A stretch of 64,000 bases of DNA from Streptomyces flaveus (GCF_014647675.1 NZ_BMPQ01000019.1:107606-171605); one strand, 5' to 3'. Positions 35,150 through 44,493 are shown, counted from the stretch's first letter. The notes: generated from the letters alone by a model not told the origin. Translations and numbers: made by a program.

Positions 35150-36148
35150 TCACCGATGAAAGACCGGCAGGGCCCAGCGTGGCGGTTCGGGCGGTGGCCC
35201 TTGATTTCCCATCGGCCCGGGCCCGGCCGCCCGGAGATCCACCTGAGTCGGCGCATGACCCGTCTGTGCGGTTTCACTCGCCGCCGCCCGCAGCGCGGCG
35301 ACGAAAGCGCGGCAGGATTCGTACCGGTCGTCCGGGCTTTTGGCGAGAGCCTTTGCCAGTACGCCGTCGACCGAGGCGGCAATATCGGGGCGCGACTCGG
35401 CCAGGCGGGGCGGCTGGTCGAACTGATGCGCCCATAGCAGCGCCATGTCGTCGTCTCGCTGGAAGAGCGGTTTGCCGGTCAGGGTTTCATGCATGACGCA
35501 GGCGAGGCTGTAGACATCGCAGCGTCCGTCGACGGGGCGTCCGGCGATCTGCTCGGGCGCCACATAGTCGAGCGTGCCGACGAACTGACCGACCGTCGTG
35601 AACCCGGTCAGCGACAGGGACTTCTTCGTGAGGCCGAAGTCGGTGAGGTAGGCGTGCTCGGGGTGATCGCTGTCCGTGCCCTGGGCGACCAGGATGTTGC
35701 CGGGCTTGACGTCCCGGTGGACCAGGCCGTGGTCATGCGCGGCGTCCAGCGCGGACGCCACCTGGCCGACGATCCGCGCGGCCACCGCGACCGGCAACGG
35801 GCCCTCGCGGTCCAGCAGATGACGCAGGTCGCGACCGGAGACGTACCGCATGGCGATGTAGAGCACGCCGTCGGTCTCGCCCGCCTCGAAGATCGGCACG
35901 ATGTGGGGGTGGTCGATGGCGGCGGCCACGTACGACTCGTGGGTGAAGCGTTTACGGAAGGTGTCGTTGCGGGCGAGCTCCGGGGCAAGCAGCTTGAGGG
36001 CGACGGTCCGGTCGAGGCGCAGGTCCTTGGCGCGGTACACGACGGCCATCCCACCGCGACCGATCTCACACTCGATCCGGTAACCCGCGATCCGCTTGCC
36101 GACCAGGTCGGAGTGCCGCCCCGAATGGAGGTTCGTCTCGTGCGACAT
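35150..36148 (-). CDS. Soluble serine/threonine protein kinase (Hanks type)
   Basis: Protein kinase of 332 residues. The glycine loop is IGRGGMAVVY (30-39), the ATP lysine is Lys52, the catalytic loop HRDVKPGN has Asp146, DFG is at 170-172, and APEQ closes the activation segment, which contains several threonines (TGFTTVGQFVGT). No membrane helix or PASTA/sensor domain follows; the last 40 residues are proline-rich. Its start overlaps the stop of the preceding gene (TGATG), so it is the third gene of a set with a repeat protein and an FHA-domain ABC transporter. Likely it phosphorylates threonines read by those FHA domains. Confidence 0.92.
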   Translation of the reverse strand: MSHETNLHSGRHSDLVGKRIAGYRIECEIGRGGMAVVYRAKDLRLDRTVALKLLAPELARNDTFRKRFTHESYVAAAIDHPHIVPIFEAGETDGVLYIAMRYVSGRDLRHLLDREGPLPVAVAARIVGQVASALDAAHDHGLVHRDVKPGNILVAQGTDSDHPEHAYLTDFGLTKKSLSLTGFTTVGQFVGTLDYVAPEQIAGRPVDGRCDVYSLACVMHETLTGKPLFQRDDDMALLWAHQFDQPPRLAESRPDIAASVDGVLAKALAKSPDDRYESCRAFVAALRAAASETAQTGHAPTQVDLRAAGPGPMGNQGPPPEPPRWALPVFHR

Positions 36149-36936
36149 CAGGGCTCACCGTCGCTCGTCACGATGCGGGTGGGGGCGTGGCGGGTGTCTG
36201 CGACGGCTGGGGTCGGCTCCGGGTCTTCCACGACTCGGGTCGCCTCCGGATCTCCTACGACCTGCGTCGGCTCGGGGGCTCGCACGGCCTGCGTCGGTTC
36301 CGGCCCGGACGCGCCACCGGCGTCCCCCACCACACGCGTCGGCTCCGCCCCGGGCGCGCCACCGGGGTCCACCACCCGCGTCGGCTCCAGTGCGCCGGAG
36401 GCAGGCGCTTCCGGGGCGGCAGGGGCAGGCGGCGGGTCTCGTCGGTCCGCGGCCGGGGGCTCCGTTGTCGCGTACGTGCTCAGCCGTGTGCCGTCGCAGT
36501 ACACCCACCGCTCGTGTTCGGCCTCGTACAGCCATATGGACTCCCCGTCGACGACGATCCCCACCCGCAGCCCCTGCGTACGCCCGCGGAACGTCCCCCC
36601 GTCGAGGCGTCCCTCCGCCAGGTCGTCGACCGCCTGGCGATAGCGGCCGAGCGCCTGCTCGAGGCGGGTGAGCAGCGGGCGCGGGTCCGCCGTGCGGGCG
36701 AGCGGCTGTGCCGCGGCGGGCGGCTCCTGGGGTACGGCGATCAGCAGGCGGCCGTCGACCCACGCCGACCAGCCGTTGGCGCAGACGATGTGGCCCCAGT
36801 CGCCATGCCGGTCGACGAGCTGGACCGGCAGCAGGGCGTCGAGCGGCACGGTGGGCCGGGCGGGGTCCGGGGCCTCCCAGGCCGACAGGCCGTCGCGGGG
36901 GACGATGTGCGTGGGGTGGAAGCCGGGAGTCGTCAT
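36148..36936 (-). CDS. Protein with repeated PTRVV-like threonine motifs
   Basis: Unrecognised protein of 262 residues. The N-terminal 70 residues look like a small SH3-like fold (HGDWGHIVCANGWSAWVDGR). A helical middle part (ARLEQALGRYRQAVDDLAEG) is followed by a second small beta-rich domain (GIVVDGESIWLYEAEHERWVYCDG). The last 100 residues are a disordered tail with at least seven variants of PTRVV or PTQVV, each with a threonine. It is encoded between the FHA transporter and the kinase, with one-base overlap to the kinase gene. The repeats are good candidates for kinase targets and FHA docking, which is inference. No membrane segment is seen. Confidence 0.72.
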   Translation of the reverse strand: MTTPGFHPTHIVPRDGLSAWEAPDPARPTVPLDALLPVQLVDRHGDWGHIVCANGWSAWVDGRLLIAVPQEPPAAAQPLARTADPRPLLTRLEQALGRYRQAVDDLAEGRLDGGTFRGRTQGLRVGIVVDGESIWLYEAEHERWVYCDGTRLSTYATTEPPAADRRDPPPAPAAPEAPASGALEPTRVVDPGGAPGAEPTRVVGDAGGASGPEPTQAVRAPEPTQVVGDPEATRVVEDPEPTPAVADTRHAPTRIVTSDGEP

Positions 36937-36941
36937 CGCGC

Positions 36942-39287
36942 CTACTTCCGCATGACCTCGGGTTCGTGCCGCCTGAGCAGCCGGGCCACCACGTATCCGA
37001 AGACCATCGACAAAGCGACGAGCATGCCCATGTTGAGCAGCCACACGTCCGACTCGTGCCGGAACAGCGGGTCGGAGGTCAGGTCGCCCGGCACGATCCG
37101 GGCGAGACCGACGGTGCCCGCCATCGCGCCGAGCGCCCACCGCGACGGCACCAGCCACGCCAACTGCTCGACCCCCAGCACCCCGTCCAGCTTCAGCAAC
37201 GCTCCGCAGAACACGACCTGCACAATGGCGAGGAGCACGAGCAGGGGCATCGTCACCTCCTCCTTGCGCACCGTCGCGGACACGAGGAGACCGAGCGTCA
37301 TCGCCGTGAACGCGAGCAGCGCGACGGCGAGCGTGACCTCGACGAGGGGCGGCATGAGCACCCCCTCACCGCCCGGCGCGTTCAGATCGACGCCCAGCAG
37401 CGCCACCAAGGTCAGTACGATCGCCTGCAGGATCGTGATCGTGCCGAGGACGATCACCTTGGACATCAGATACGCCGATCTGGACAGTCCGACAGCACGC
37501 TCACGCTGATAGATCACCCGTTCCTTCACCAGCTCCCGTACGGCATTGGCCGCGCCCGTCAGGACTGCGCCCACGCACAGGATGAGCAGCGCGTTCATCG
37601 CGGTCTCCTGGGTGAGCCGGCTTCCGGCGAGCGCCCTGGCCATCGCGCCCATCACGAACGGCAGCGCGATCATGATGGCGAGGAAGGTCCGGTCGGCGGA
37701 CAGCGCTGCCGCGTACCGGCGCACCAGCGTGCGCACCTGCGCGCCCCAGCTCTGCGCCTTGGGCGGCGGTCCGACAGCCTCGGCGCGGACGAGCCCCGGA
37801 CGGTGCGGCTGCGCGCTGGAGTTGGTGATGTACCTCCGCTGCAACGGCGACGCCCGGTAGTCCCCCGCCCAGTCCCGGTCACGGTCCCGCTCGAAGGCCT
37901 CGAACGCCTCGGGCCACTGCTCGAAGCCGAAGTAGGCGAGGGCCTCCTGAGGCGGCCCGTAGTAGGCGATCCTGCCGCCGGGCGCGAGCACGAGCAGCCG
38001 GTCGCAGACGTCGAGGCTTAGCACGCTGTGTGTGACGACGATGACGGTGCGCCCGTCGTCCGCGAGGCCGCGCAGCATGTGCATCACCGAGCGGTCCATG
38101 CCGGGGTCCAGGCCGGAGGTCGGTTCGTCGAGGAAGAGCAGCGACGGCTTGGTCAGCAGTTCCAGGGCCACGCTGACACGCTTGCGCTGGCCGCCGGAGA
38201 GGCTGTGGACGGGCTGCCCCGTACGCTCCTCCAGGCCCAGCTCGCGGATCACCTCGTCGACCCGTTCCCGGCGCTCGGCCTTTGCGGTGTCCTGCGGGAA
38301 CCGCAGCTCGGCGGCGTATCCGAGGGCCCGGCGCACGGTCAGCTGGGCGTGCAGGATGTCGTCCTGCGGTACGAGGCCGATGCGCTGGCGCAGTTCGGCG
38401 TAGTCGCGGTACAGGTCGCGGCCGTCGTACAGCACCGTGCCCTTGTCGGCGGGACGCTGCCCGGTCAGCGCGTTCAGCAGCGTGGACTTGCCCGCGCCGC
38501 TGGGACCCACGACGGCGAGCAGGCACTTCTCACCGACGGGGAAGGACACCTGGTCCAGCAGCGTCTTGCGGCCGCGGTCGACGGCGACGGTCAGATCCTG
38601 TACGTCGAGCGAGACCTCACCGGTGTCGACGTACTCCTGCAACTGGTCGCCGACCAGGCAGAACGCCGAGTGGCCGATCCCCACGATGTCGCCCTCGGAG
38701 ACCAGGGCCCGCGACACCGGCTGCCCGTTGAGGAACGTTCCGTTGTGGCTGGCGAGGTCGACGATCTCGTACGTACCGTCCGCGTGGGCGCGCAGTTCCG
38801 CGTGCCGTCGGGAGACGGTCAGGTCGTCGACGACCAGGTCGTTGTCGCCGCTGCGGCCGATGCGGACGGCGGTGCTGGCGGGCAGCGGGCGTACGGTCGT
38901 GGGTCGCCGGAAGGTGCCGGTCGCGGCGGGCAGGGAAACGGCGGACGGGCGCTCGGCGGGCTCGACGGTGAGCGGAGGCCTGCTGGTGAGTACGGCGCGC
39001 GGGCCGTCGGCGGCGTTACCGAAGCGCAGGACGCTGCCGGGGCCGACGTCCCACGCCTGGACGCGGCGGCCGTCGGCGTACGTACCGTTCGTGCTGTTCT
39101 CGTCCTCGAGCTTCCAGTGACCGTCTTCGGGCCGCAGCACCGCGTGATGCCAGGACACCCGGGCGTCGTCGATGACGATGTCGCACAGTGGGTCGCGCCC
39201 CACGTGATAGGCCCGGCTCGGGCTCATCACCATGGAACCCGTCTCGGTCTCGAGGACGAGTTCGGGCGCAACAGACCGCTCTCCCAT
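36942..39287 (-). CDS. ABC transporter with two N-terminal FHA domains (Rv1747-like)
   Basis: Single-chain half-transporter of 781 residues. FHA domain 1 (about 20-95) has HVGRDPLCDIVID and STNGTYADG; FHA domain 2 (about 138-205) has RIGRSGDNDLVVD and HNGTFLNG. An ATPase domain follows with GPSGAGKST near 265, LSGGQRKR and LLFLDEPTSGLDP. The last 270 residues hold six membrane helices of the ABC2/WHITE type. Mycobacterial Rv1747 has the same plan and is controlled by Ser/Thr kinases through its FHA domains. The kinase gene two positions downstream makes the same logic likely here. The exported substrate is unknown; cell-wall lipid or the neighbouring pathway product are options. Confidence 0.92.
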   Translation of the reverse strand: MGERSVAPELVLETETGSMVMSPSRAYHVGRDPLCDIVIDDARVSWHHAVLRPEDGHWKLEDENSTNGTYADGRRVQAWDVGPGSVLRFGNAADGPRAVLTSRPPLTVEPAERPSAVSLPAATGTFRRPTTVRPLPASTAVRIGRSGDNDLVVDDLTVSRRHAELRAHADGTYEIVDLASHNGTFLNGQPVSRALVSEGDIVGIGHSAFCLVGDQLQEYVDTGEVSLDVQDLTVAVDRGRKTLLDQVSFPVGEKCLLAVVGPSGAGKSTLLNALTGQRPADKGTVLYDGRDLYRDYAELRQRIGLVPQDDILHAQLTVRRALGYAAELRFPQDTAKAERRERVDEVIRELGLEERTGQPVHSLSGGQRKRVSVALELLTKPSLLFLDEPTSGLDPGMDRSVMHMLRGLADDGRTVIVVTHSVLSLDVCDRLLVLAPGGRIAYYGPPQEALAYFGFEQWPEAFEAFERDRDRDWAGDYRASPLQRRYITNSSAQPHRPGLVRAEAVGPPPKAQSWGAQVRTLVRRYAAALSADRTFLAIMIALPFVMGAMARALAGSRLTQETAMNALLILCVGAVLTGAANAVRELVKERVIYQRERAVGLSRSAYLMSKVIVLGTITILQAIVLTLVALLGVDLNAPGGEGVLMPPLVEVTLAVALLAFTAMTLGLLVSATVRKEEVTMPLLVLLAIVQVVFCGALLKLDGVLGVEQLAWLVPSRWALGAMAGTVGLARIVPGDLTSDPLFRHESDVWLLNMGMLVALSMVFGYVVARLLRRHEPEVMRK

Positions 39288-39357
39288 GACCGAATTCTAT
39301 CGATTCGTTCATATATGCGCCTGGGCGGAGACGGACCGCCCGAGGTGCGGACAGGAG

Positions 39358-39768
39358 TCAGGCGGCCGGGACGGTCAGCAGGGGAATCGTCCGCTGCATC
39401 CGCAGCGCGTCCACCGACTCGGCCAGCAACTCGTACTCGGTGGTGTCGTCACTCGTGGCGATACGGACGAGCCGCCCGGCGGCCAACAGGTCGGCGGCCA
39501 GCTCCTGTTGGGTCAGGTCGCCGCACCAGGCGCGCAGCATGCCGGGTACGTCGGGCGTGGTGTCCGCGACCGGCGCGACCGAGTTCGGCGGGTAGTAGGA
39601 GGCCTCGGGATCCGGGTCGAGCCGCTCGGCGATCCAGGAGGCCCGGTCCCGTAACCACCACATGGCCAACGCCAGGGTGGGCGCCCGATAGCTTCCCAGG
39701 GGTACGCCCACCCGGCGCCCGCCGCATATTCCGTACGCCGTGACATGGCAAAGGAACTCGTCGTGCAC
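39358..39768 (-). CDS. Hypothetical protein
   Basis: I do not recognise this 136-residue protein. GTG at 39768 follows GGGGGAGAG, a good ribosome-binding site, and codon use is typical. The sequence shows two likely helices (LALAMWWLRDRASWIAERL and LTQQELAADLLAAG) and a C-terminal beta-rich part. There is no signal peptide or membrane segment. It lies 70 bp upstream of the FHA transporter on the same strand and could be the first gene of that transcript. Confidence 0.6.
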   Translation of the reverse strand: MHDEFLCHVTAYGICGGRRVGVPLGSYRAPTLALAMWWLRDRASWIAERLDPDPEASYYPPNSVAPVADTTPDVPGMLRAWCGDLTQQELAADLLAAGRLVRIATSDDTTEYELLAESVDALRMQRTIPLLTVPAA

Positions 39769-39878
39769 GATCTCTCCCCCGTTGCCCGGCCTGCCGCCGG
39801 TCCGGCCTCTCTTTCCTTGCGATGTGCTGGTCGTGCACGATGGGGTTCCTTCGGCCTGCGGCCGAGGGAGCTCAGGAG

Positions 39879-39934
39879 CGAGTGCTCAGGATGCGGGTCA
39901 TCGCGATACGAGTGCTCAGGGTTCGAGTACTCAG
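39879..39934. repeat. Three CGAGTRCTCAG repeats
   Basis: CGAGTGCTCAGG at 39879-39890 and 39909-39920 and CGAGTACTCAG at 39924-39934 lie 30 and 15 bp apart. GAGTACTC is a perfect 8-bp palindrome and the other two are near-palindromes. They are about 110-165 bp upstream of the leftward hypothetical gene at 39358-39768. An operator role is possible. Confidence 0.5.
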
Positions 39935-39975
39935 AGTTTCAGTATCGTCACTCCTGACACTCTGTCACTACGCCA

Positions 39976-40020
39976 TTTCAGCCAGTCTCTTGGCATATTC
40001 ACGGCCCGCATTGGCTGAAA
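39976..40020 (-). terminator. Terminator-like hairpin after aldo/keto reductase
   Basis: Nine-bp arms TTTCAGCCA and TGGCTGAAA with a 27-base loop lie 26 bp beyond the reductase stop codon. Confidence 0.5.
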
Positions 40021-40045
40021 CGTTGCGGACCTTGACGCCCACGCC

Positions 40046-41035
40046 TCACGGATTGATGATCGCGTCGATTCCGGCCAGCTCGTCCGGGGCGAAGTCGAGG
40101 TTACGGGTCGCCGTCACGCTGTCCTCGAGCTGCTGAGGGCTGCTCGCGCCGACGAGCGCGGAGGTGACCCGCCCGCCGCGCAGCACCCAGGCCAGCGCCA
40201 TCTGGGCCAGGGTCTGACCGCGCGACTTGGCGATGCCGTCGAGGGCGCGCAACTGCTGCACGAGGTCCTCGGTGACCGTGTCGGCGCTCAGGAACGGGCT
40301 GTCGCTCGCGGCCCGCGAGTCCTCCGGGATCCCGTCGAGGTAGCGGCCGGTGAGCAGGCCCTGCTCCAGCGGCGAGAAGGCGATGGAGCCCACCTCGAGC
40401 TCGTCGAGCGCGTCCAGCAGCCCGTCCTCGGGACGCCGGTCGAGCATCGAGTAGCGCGGCTGGTGGATCAGCAGCGGGGTCCCCAACTCGCCCAGAATGC
40501 GGGCGGCTTCGCGCGTCTGCTCCGGCGAGTAGTTGGAGACGCCGACGTACAGCGCCTTGCCCTGCTGGACCGCCGAGTGCAACGCCCCCATCGTCTCCTC
40601 CAGAGGAGTGTCCGGGTCGGGGCGGTGCGAGTAGAAGATGTCCACGTAGTCCAGGCCCATACGGGCCAGGCTCTGGTCGAGCGAGGACAGCAGGTACTTG
40701 CGCGAGCCCCACTCCCCATACGGGCCCGGCCACATCAGGTATCCGGCCTTCGTGGAGATGACCAGCTCGTCGCGGTACGGCGCGAAGTCCGCCGTCAGCG
40801 CCTCACCGAAGGCCGACTCCGCGGCGCCGGGCGGCGGACCGTAGTTGTTGGCCAGGTCGAAGTGCGTGACGCCCAGGTCGAAGGCGCGGCGCAGGATCTG
40901 CCGCTGGGTGTCCACCGGCCGGTCCGGGCCGAAGTTGTGCCACAGGCCGAGCGACAGCGCGGGCAGCTTCAGACCGCTGCGTCCGGTGCGCCGGTAGGGC
41001 ATGTCCGTGTAGCGGTCGGGGTGTGCGGTGTACAC
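40046..41035 (-). CDS. Aldo/keto reductase (YghZ-like)
   Basis: NADPH-dependent oxidoreductase of 329 residues with the TIM-barrel AKR fold. It opens with PYRRTGRSGLKLPALSLGLW, as in L-glyceraldehyde-3-phosphate reductase YghZ. Catalytic residues are seen as LANNYGPP (Asp replaced upstream by FDLANNY), STKAGYLMWPGPYG and FYSHRPDPDTP. Cofactor-binding residues occur in VGASSPQQLEDSV. GTG at 41035 has CTGGAG upstream. It is divergent from a LysR-type regulator (41156), the usual arrangement for regulator and target. It may detoxify aldehydes such as methylglyoxal; specific evidence is absent. Confidence 0.9.
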   Translation of the reverse strand: MYTAHPDRYTDMPYRRTGRSGLKLPALSLGLWHNFGPDRPVDTQRQILRRAFDLGVTHFDLANNYGPPPGAAESAFGEALTADFAPYRDELVISTKAGYLMWPGPYGEWGSRKYLLSSLDQSLARMGLDYVDIFYSHRPDPDTPLEETMGALHSAVQQGKALYVGVSNYSPEQTREAARILGELGTPLLIHQPRYSMLDRRPEDGLLDALDELEVGSIAFSPLEQGLLTGRYLDGIPEDSRAASDSPFLSADTVTEDLVQQLRALDGIAKSRGQTLAQMALAWVLRGGRVTSALVGASSPQQLEDSVTATRNLDFAPDELAGIDAIINP

Positions 41036-41155
41036 GCGTACTCCAGAGGGCCGGGAAAGAGGGAAACGGGCAAAGACGGCTCCACTCTCGCGCGGGCACC
41101 GAGCAGTGGTCCAACAGGAGAATCGGATGGGATTCAGCGGATACGCTTCTCAATC

Positions 41156-42055
41156 ATGGAACTGCGCCACCTTCAGCACTTTGTCGCCGTCGCCGAGGAC
41201 CAGCATTTCACCCGTGCCGCGGAGCGGCTGATGGTGTCGCAGTCGGGCCTGTCCGCCTCGATCCGCGCCCTGGAACGTGAGCTGCGGGCCCCGCTGTTCG
41301 TCCGCACCACCCGCCGCGTCACGCTCACGGAGGCCGGCCGCGCCCTGCTGACCGAGGCGGAGCGGATTCTCGCCCAGGTCCGCGCGGCCCGGGACGCCGT
41401 GGCCGCGGTGCAGGGCGTGCTGCGCGGCACGCTCTCCGTGGGCACCGAGCAGTGCATTGCCGGAGTGTGCGTGGCCCCGCTCCTCGCCGCGTTCCGGCGG
41501 CGTCACCCCGATGTCGAGATCCGGCTGCGGCAGGCGGGCTCCGGCGCGCTGGCCGAGGAGGTCGCGGCCGGCCGCCTCGACCTCGCGTTCGCGGTGACGA
41601 CGCGCGCCGACACCGACCAGCTCCGCTGTCTGCCGCTGGCCAGTGAGCCGATGACCGTGCTGTGTCATCCGGCGCACCGCCTGGCGGAAGGCGGCGCGGT
41701 CACCCCGGAGGATCTGGGCGGCGAGGACTTCGTCGACTTCCACCCCGACTGGGGCCCCCGGCGCACCACGGACTCGGTCTTCGCGGCGGCGGGCGTGCAC
41801 CGTACGGTCGCCCTCGAGGTCAACGACGTACACAGCCTTCTCGATCTGGTCCAGGAGAACCTCGGCATCGCCGTCGTACCACGCCACTTCAGCCACAAGC
41901 GCGAGGCCTCCGCCCTCACCGCACTCCCCCTGAAGGACGTCGCCGAGACCGCGTACGAGACGGTCGCCATGCTTCCGCCGCCGGACGCGACCAGTCCGGC
42001 GGCGCGGGCACTGATGGACCTGCTCGAAGCGGAGGCCGCGACTCCGGAGACCTGA
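41156..42055 (+). CDS. LysR family transcriptional regulator
   Basis: Regulator of 299 residues. The N-terminal winged helix is typical ([20 protein letters not shown], with [19 protein letters not shown] at about 20-40). The C-terminal half is a periplasmic-binding-like ligand domain ([21 protein letters not shown] and [14 protein letters not shown]). The ATG at 41156 is 120 bp from the divergent aldo/keto reductase start, so it probably controls that gene and itself. The inducer is unknown. The frame is open far upstream, but the LysR start is fixed by the conserved N-terminus. Confidence 0.93.
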   Translation: MELRHLQHFVAVAEDQHFTRAAERLMVSQSGLSASIRALERELRAPLFVRTTRRVTLTEAGRALLTEAERILAQVRAARDAVAAVQGVLRGTLSVGTEQCIAGVCVAPLLAAFRRRHPDVEIRLRQAGSGALAEEVAAGRLDLAFAVTTRADTDQLRCLPLASEPMTVLCHPAHRLAEGGAVTPEDLGGEDFVDFHPDWGPRRTTDSVFAAAGVHRTVALEVNDVHSLLDLVQENLGIAVVPRHFSHKREASALTALPLKDVAETAYETVAMLPPPDATSPAARALMDLLEAEAATPET

Positions 42056-42140
42056 GCCCGTCCGGGCAGGGGCCGCCCGCTGTCGCTTCGTACGCCTCCT
42101 GCATGCTGGAGGCAAGATCGAGTGACAGGAGTGACGCGCC

Positions 42141-42851
42141 ATGTCCGAGACACCCAGGTCGACCGGGGCCCCCGCCCATCAGAACGTGACCTTCTCCAGT
42201 GCCGGGACCACCGCGCACGGCTATCTGGCACTGCCCCCGTCCGGGCAGGGCCCAGGCGTGATCGTCATCCAGGAGTGGTGGGGTCTGACCGACCACATAG
42301 CGGATGTCGCCGACCGGCTGGCGGCGGAGGGTTTCGTGGCGCTCGCTCCCGACCTGTACGGCGGGAATGTCGCGCACGACAGCGGCGAGGCGCTGCGCAT
42401 GTTGCAGGACCTGCCGGTCTCCCGCGGTGTCGAGCTGCTCTCCGGCGCCGTCGACCACCTGCTGGCGCTCGACGAGGTCACCTCGGACTCCGTCGGCTCG
42501 GTCGGCTTCTGCATGGGTGGCGGCTTCGTCCTCTACCAGGCCGCCGTCGACCCGCGCGTGCGCGCGGCGGTTCCCTTCTACGGGGTCATCCAGGGCGAGT
42601 TGCCCGACTTCTCGGGCCTCAAGGCCGAGGTCCTCGGCCACTACGGCGAACGCGACGCCGCCATCCCGGCCGACAGCCTCGACACCCTCCGCGAGACGAT
42701 CCAGCGGCAGTCCGGCATCACCCCGGACATCCGCCTCTACCCCGCCGATCACGCCTTCTTCAACGACGGCCGCCCCGAGGTCCACGACCCCGAGTCCTCG
42801 GCCCTGGCCTGGGGCAGCACCGTCGAGTTCCTGCGCACACAGCTGGGTTGA
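42141..42851 (+). CDS. Dienelactone hydrolase family protein
   Basis: Alpha/beta hydrolase of 236 residues with a cysteine nucleophile in GFCMGG (near residue 119), as in carboxymethylenebutenolidase. Other landmarks are VIVIQEWWGLTDHI (Glu36-region, part of the DLH active site) and the catalytic Asp and His expected in YGERDAAIP and PADHAFFND. It lacks a signal peptide. Members act on dienelactones or on other small esters, and many are general hydrolases. The ATG follows CAGGAG. It is a single gene after the LysR regulator. Confidence 0.9.
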   Translation: MSETPRSTGAPAHQNVTFSSAGTTAHGYLALPPSGQGPGVIVIQEWWGLTDHIADVADRLAAEGFVALAPDLYGGNVAHDSGEALRMLQDLPVSRGVELLSGAVDHLLALDEVTSDSVGSVGFCMGGGFVLYQAAVDPRVRAAVPFYGVIQGELPDFSGLKAEVLGHYGERDAAIPADSLDTLRETIQRQSGITPDIRLYPADHAFFNDGRPEVHDPESSALAWGSTVEFLRTQLG

Positions 42852-42869
42852 GTTCCCTCCGCACGTGAC

Positions 42870-44243
42870 TCAGTAGGTGTACGTGTTCAAGGTGGCCACC
42901 GCCGACGACGGCGAGCCGAGGTCATAGCGGTCCACGGCAAGGAAGTTGGGCTTCTTGCGGGCGGCCGGCTGGCAGAAGCGCTGGGCGCGGTCGGTGAGTT
43001 TGGTGTTGTCGGTGGTGGCCGTGCCCGCGATGGGGACGTCGCGGAAGTGGTTCATGACGAAGAGCGGGCGGAAGGGCGGCTCGGTGCGGGTCAGCGGGAT
43101 GTTGGTGTTGGCGTCGTACCAGCGGCTGTGGCAGGACCAGTCGGAGGTGCCGACGCCGGATCCCATGGACCAGTAGTTCTCGACGGTCCACTCCCGCTGG
43201 TACATCACGCCGAAGCTGTCACGGGTGAGCCCCGCGGCCTGGTCGGCGGAGCGGCTGTGGTCGCTGAAGATGAGCAGGCGGTCGTTGTCGGCGATCAGGT
43301 CCGCCATCCGCGGCCAGCCGCTGGTGCGTACGCCGGTCCGGTCCGGGCGGTAGAGGACATCGGACAGGCCGTTCACGCGGGCCAGTTCACCGCGCAGGAC
43401 GCCCGGATCGACGTAGTCCTCGAGGAATACGGTGATGAACTGGCTGGGGTTCTGCTTGAGGAAGTCCACCATGCGCTGGAGGTCGACCCACAGCGCTACG
43501 GGGCTGCTGACGAGCGTGCAGCTGTTGTGGCACAGGATCGCGCCGTCGGGGGTCTGGTGGATGTCCAGCATGAACCCGCGTACGCCGTCGGTGAGTTGCT
43601 GGTTGATGCCCCGGGTCTGGTTCGGCACTAGGTTCACGAAGGGCGGGGCGAAGCCGCCGTCGACGCCGTTCGCGTACGCGTTGTGGGAGGTGAGGAACGT
43701 GACCTGGTCCAGGGTGCGTTGGTCCGGCGACGGCATCGGAGCGGTCGGTGACGTCACCGGGGTGAGGTACCAGTTGGCCAGGCCGCCCGCCGGGCCCACG
43801 GCCAGCTGGGCGGGGTAGTTGGCGCCGGAGGGCTTGGCGGCGACGGTCAAGTAGCGCTCGGCGCCGGGGACTTTGAGGGCGTACTGATCGGCGCCGTTCG
43901 GTCTCACCTCCCACGCGGCATCGGCGCTCGCGCAGGCCACGGTTCTGGCCTGGTCCCCGGAACGGCCCAGACAACTGCCCGCCGTGTCGGTGCTCTCCAG
44001 CACGTACGAGGCGCCGTTCGGCCGGAGCGTCCACTGCTGGCGGTCCTCGTTGCCCCTGGGGTTGCGCTGGACGACCGCTCCCCCGCTGTCGGCCGCGTTC
44101 AGTCCCGTGGTCGCGCTCTGTACGTAGTAGGCGCCGACGCCCGGCACCTCCGCGGCGGGGGCGGGCGAGGGAGCGACGAAGACGGTGGCCAGCGCCGCGC
44201 CCGCGGCGGTGGCGGCGAGCAGGGGGCGACGGTTCCGGAGCAT
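42870..44243 (-). CDS. Secreted PLC-like phosphodiesterase with lectin-type domain
   Basis: Extracellular protein of 457 residues. ATG at 44243 has AAAGGA upstream and begins a signal peptide ending APAAE. Residues 35-170 form a ricin-type beta-trefoil-like domain (NEDRQQWTLRPNG, QYALKVPGAERYLTV). The catalytic region has a PI-PLC X-like TIM barrel: FLTSHNAYANG supplies the first histidine, GVRGFMLDIH and ILCHNSC the second. The usual calcium or catalytic residues cannot be fully checked by eye. Relatives act on phosphoinositide-like or phosphodiester substrates; the substrate here is unknown. It is convergent with the dienelactone hydrolase gene. Confidence 0.83.
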   Translation of the reverse strand: MLRNRRPLLAATAAGAALATVFVAPSPAPAAEVPGVGAYYVQSATTGLNAADSGGAVVQRNPRGNEDRQQWTLRPNGASYVLESTDTAGSCLGRSGDQARTVACASADAAWEVRPNGADQYALKVPGAERYLTVAAKPSGANYPAQLAVGPAGGLANWYLTPVTSPTAPMPSPDQRTLDQVTFLTSHNAYANGVDGGFAPPFVNLVPNQTRGINQQLTDGVRGFMLDIHQTPDGAILCHNSCTLVSSPVALWVDLQRMVDFLKQNPSQFITVFLEDYVDPGVLRGELARVNGLSDVLYRPDRTGVRTSGWPRMADLIADNDRLLIFSDHSRSADQAAGLTRDSFGVMYQREWTVENYWSMGSGVGTSDWSCHSRWYDANTNIPLTRTEPPFRPLFVMNHFRDVPIAGTATTDNTKLTDRAQRFCQPAARKKPNFLAVDRYDLGSPSSAVATLNTYTY

Positions 44244-44493
44244 GGGGGGTCCTTTCCGCTGCACGAGGGTGCGGCCGCATACCGGTCAATTCCGGTACGC
44301 GGCCGCACAGTTGGCGATCGGGTACGACAACGCTGTGATCCTCGGCGGTACGGCCCGTCATGGTGCCGTATCCGGTCGGCGGGTGCCAGAGGGTCAGCTC
44401 GTCCTGCGCGCTGACGCTGTTCAGTGCCTCTTGCACTGAGCTAGCGTGAACCGCTCCAGCCCAACGCCCGCAAGCGCGCCGGAGGGACGACGA
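44244..44493. promoter_or_regulatory. Divergent promoter region with CAGTGC palindrome
   Basis: The 250-bp gap separates the PLC-like gene and the dehydratase gene. CAGTGC and GCACTG flank a five-base spacer at 44421-44437, about 57 bp before the dehydratase start. It may be an operator for the dehydratase gene; the regulator is unknown. Confidence 0.4.

Noticed and set aside
41036-41155. Specific LysR binding box between the divergent reductase and regulator genes
   Set aside because: T-n11-A sequences are frequent by chance in a GC-rich gap and no dyad was convincing enough to mark.
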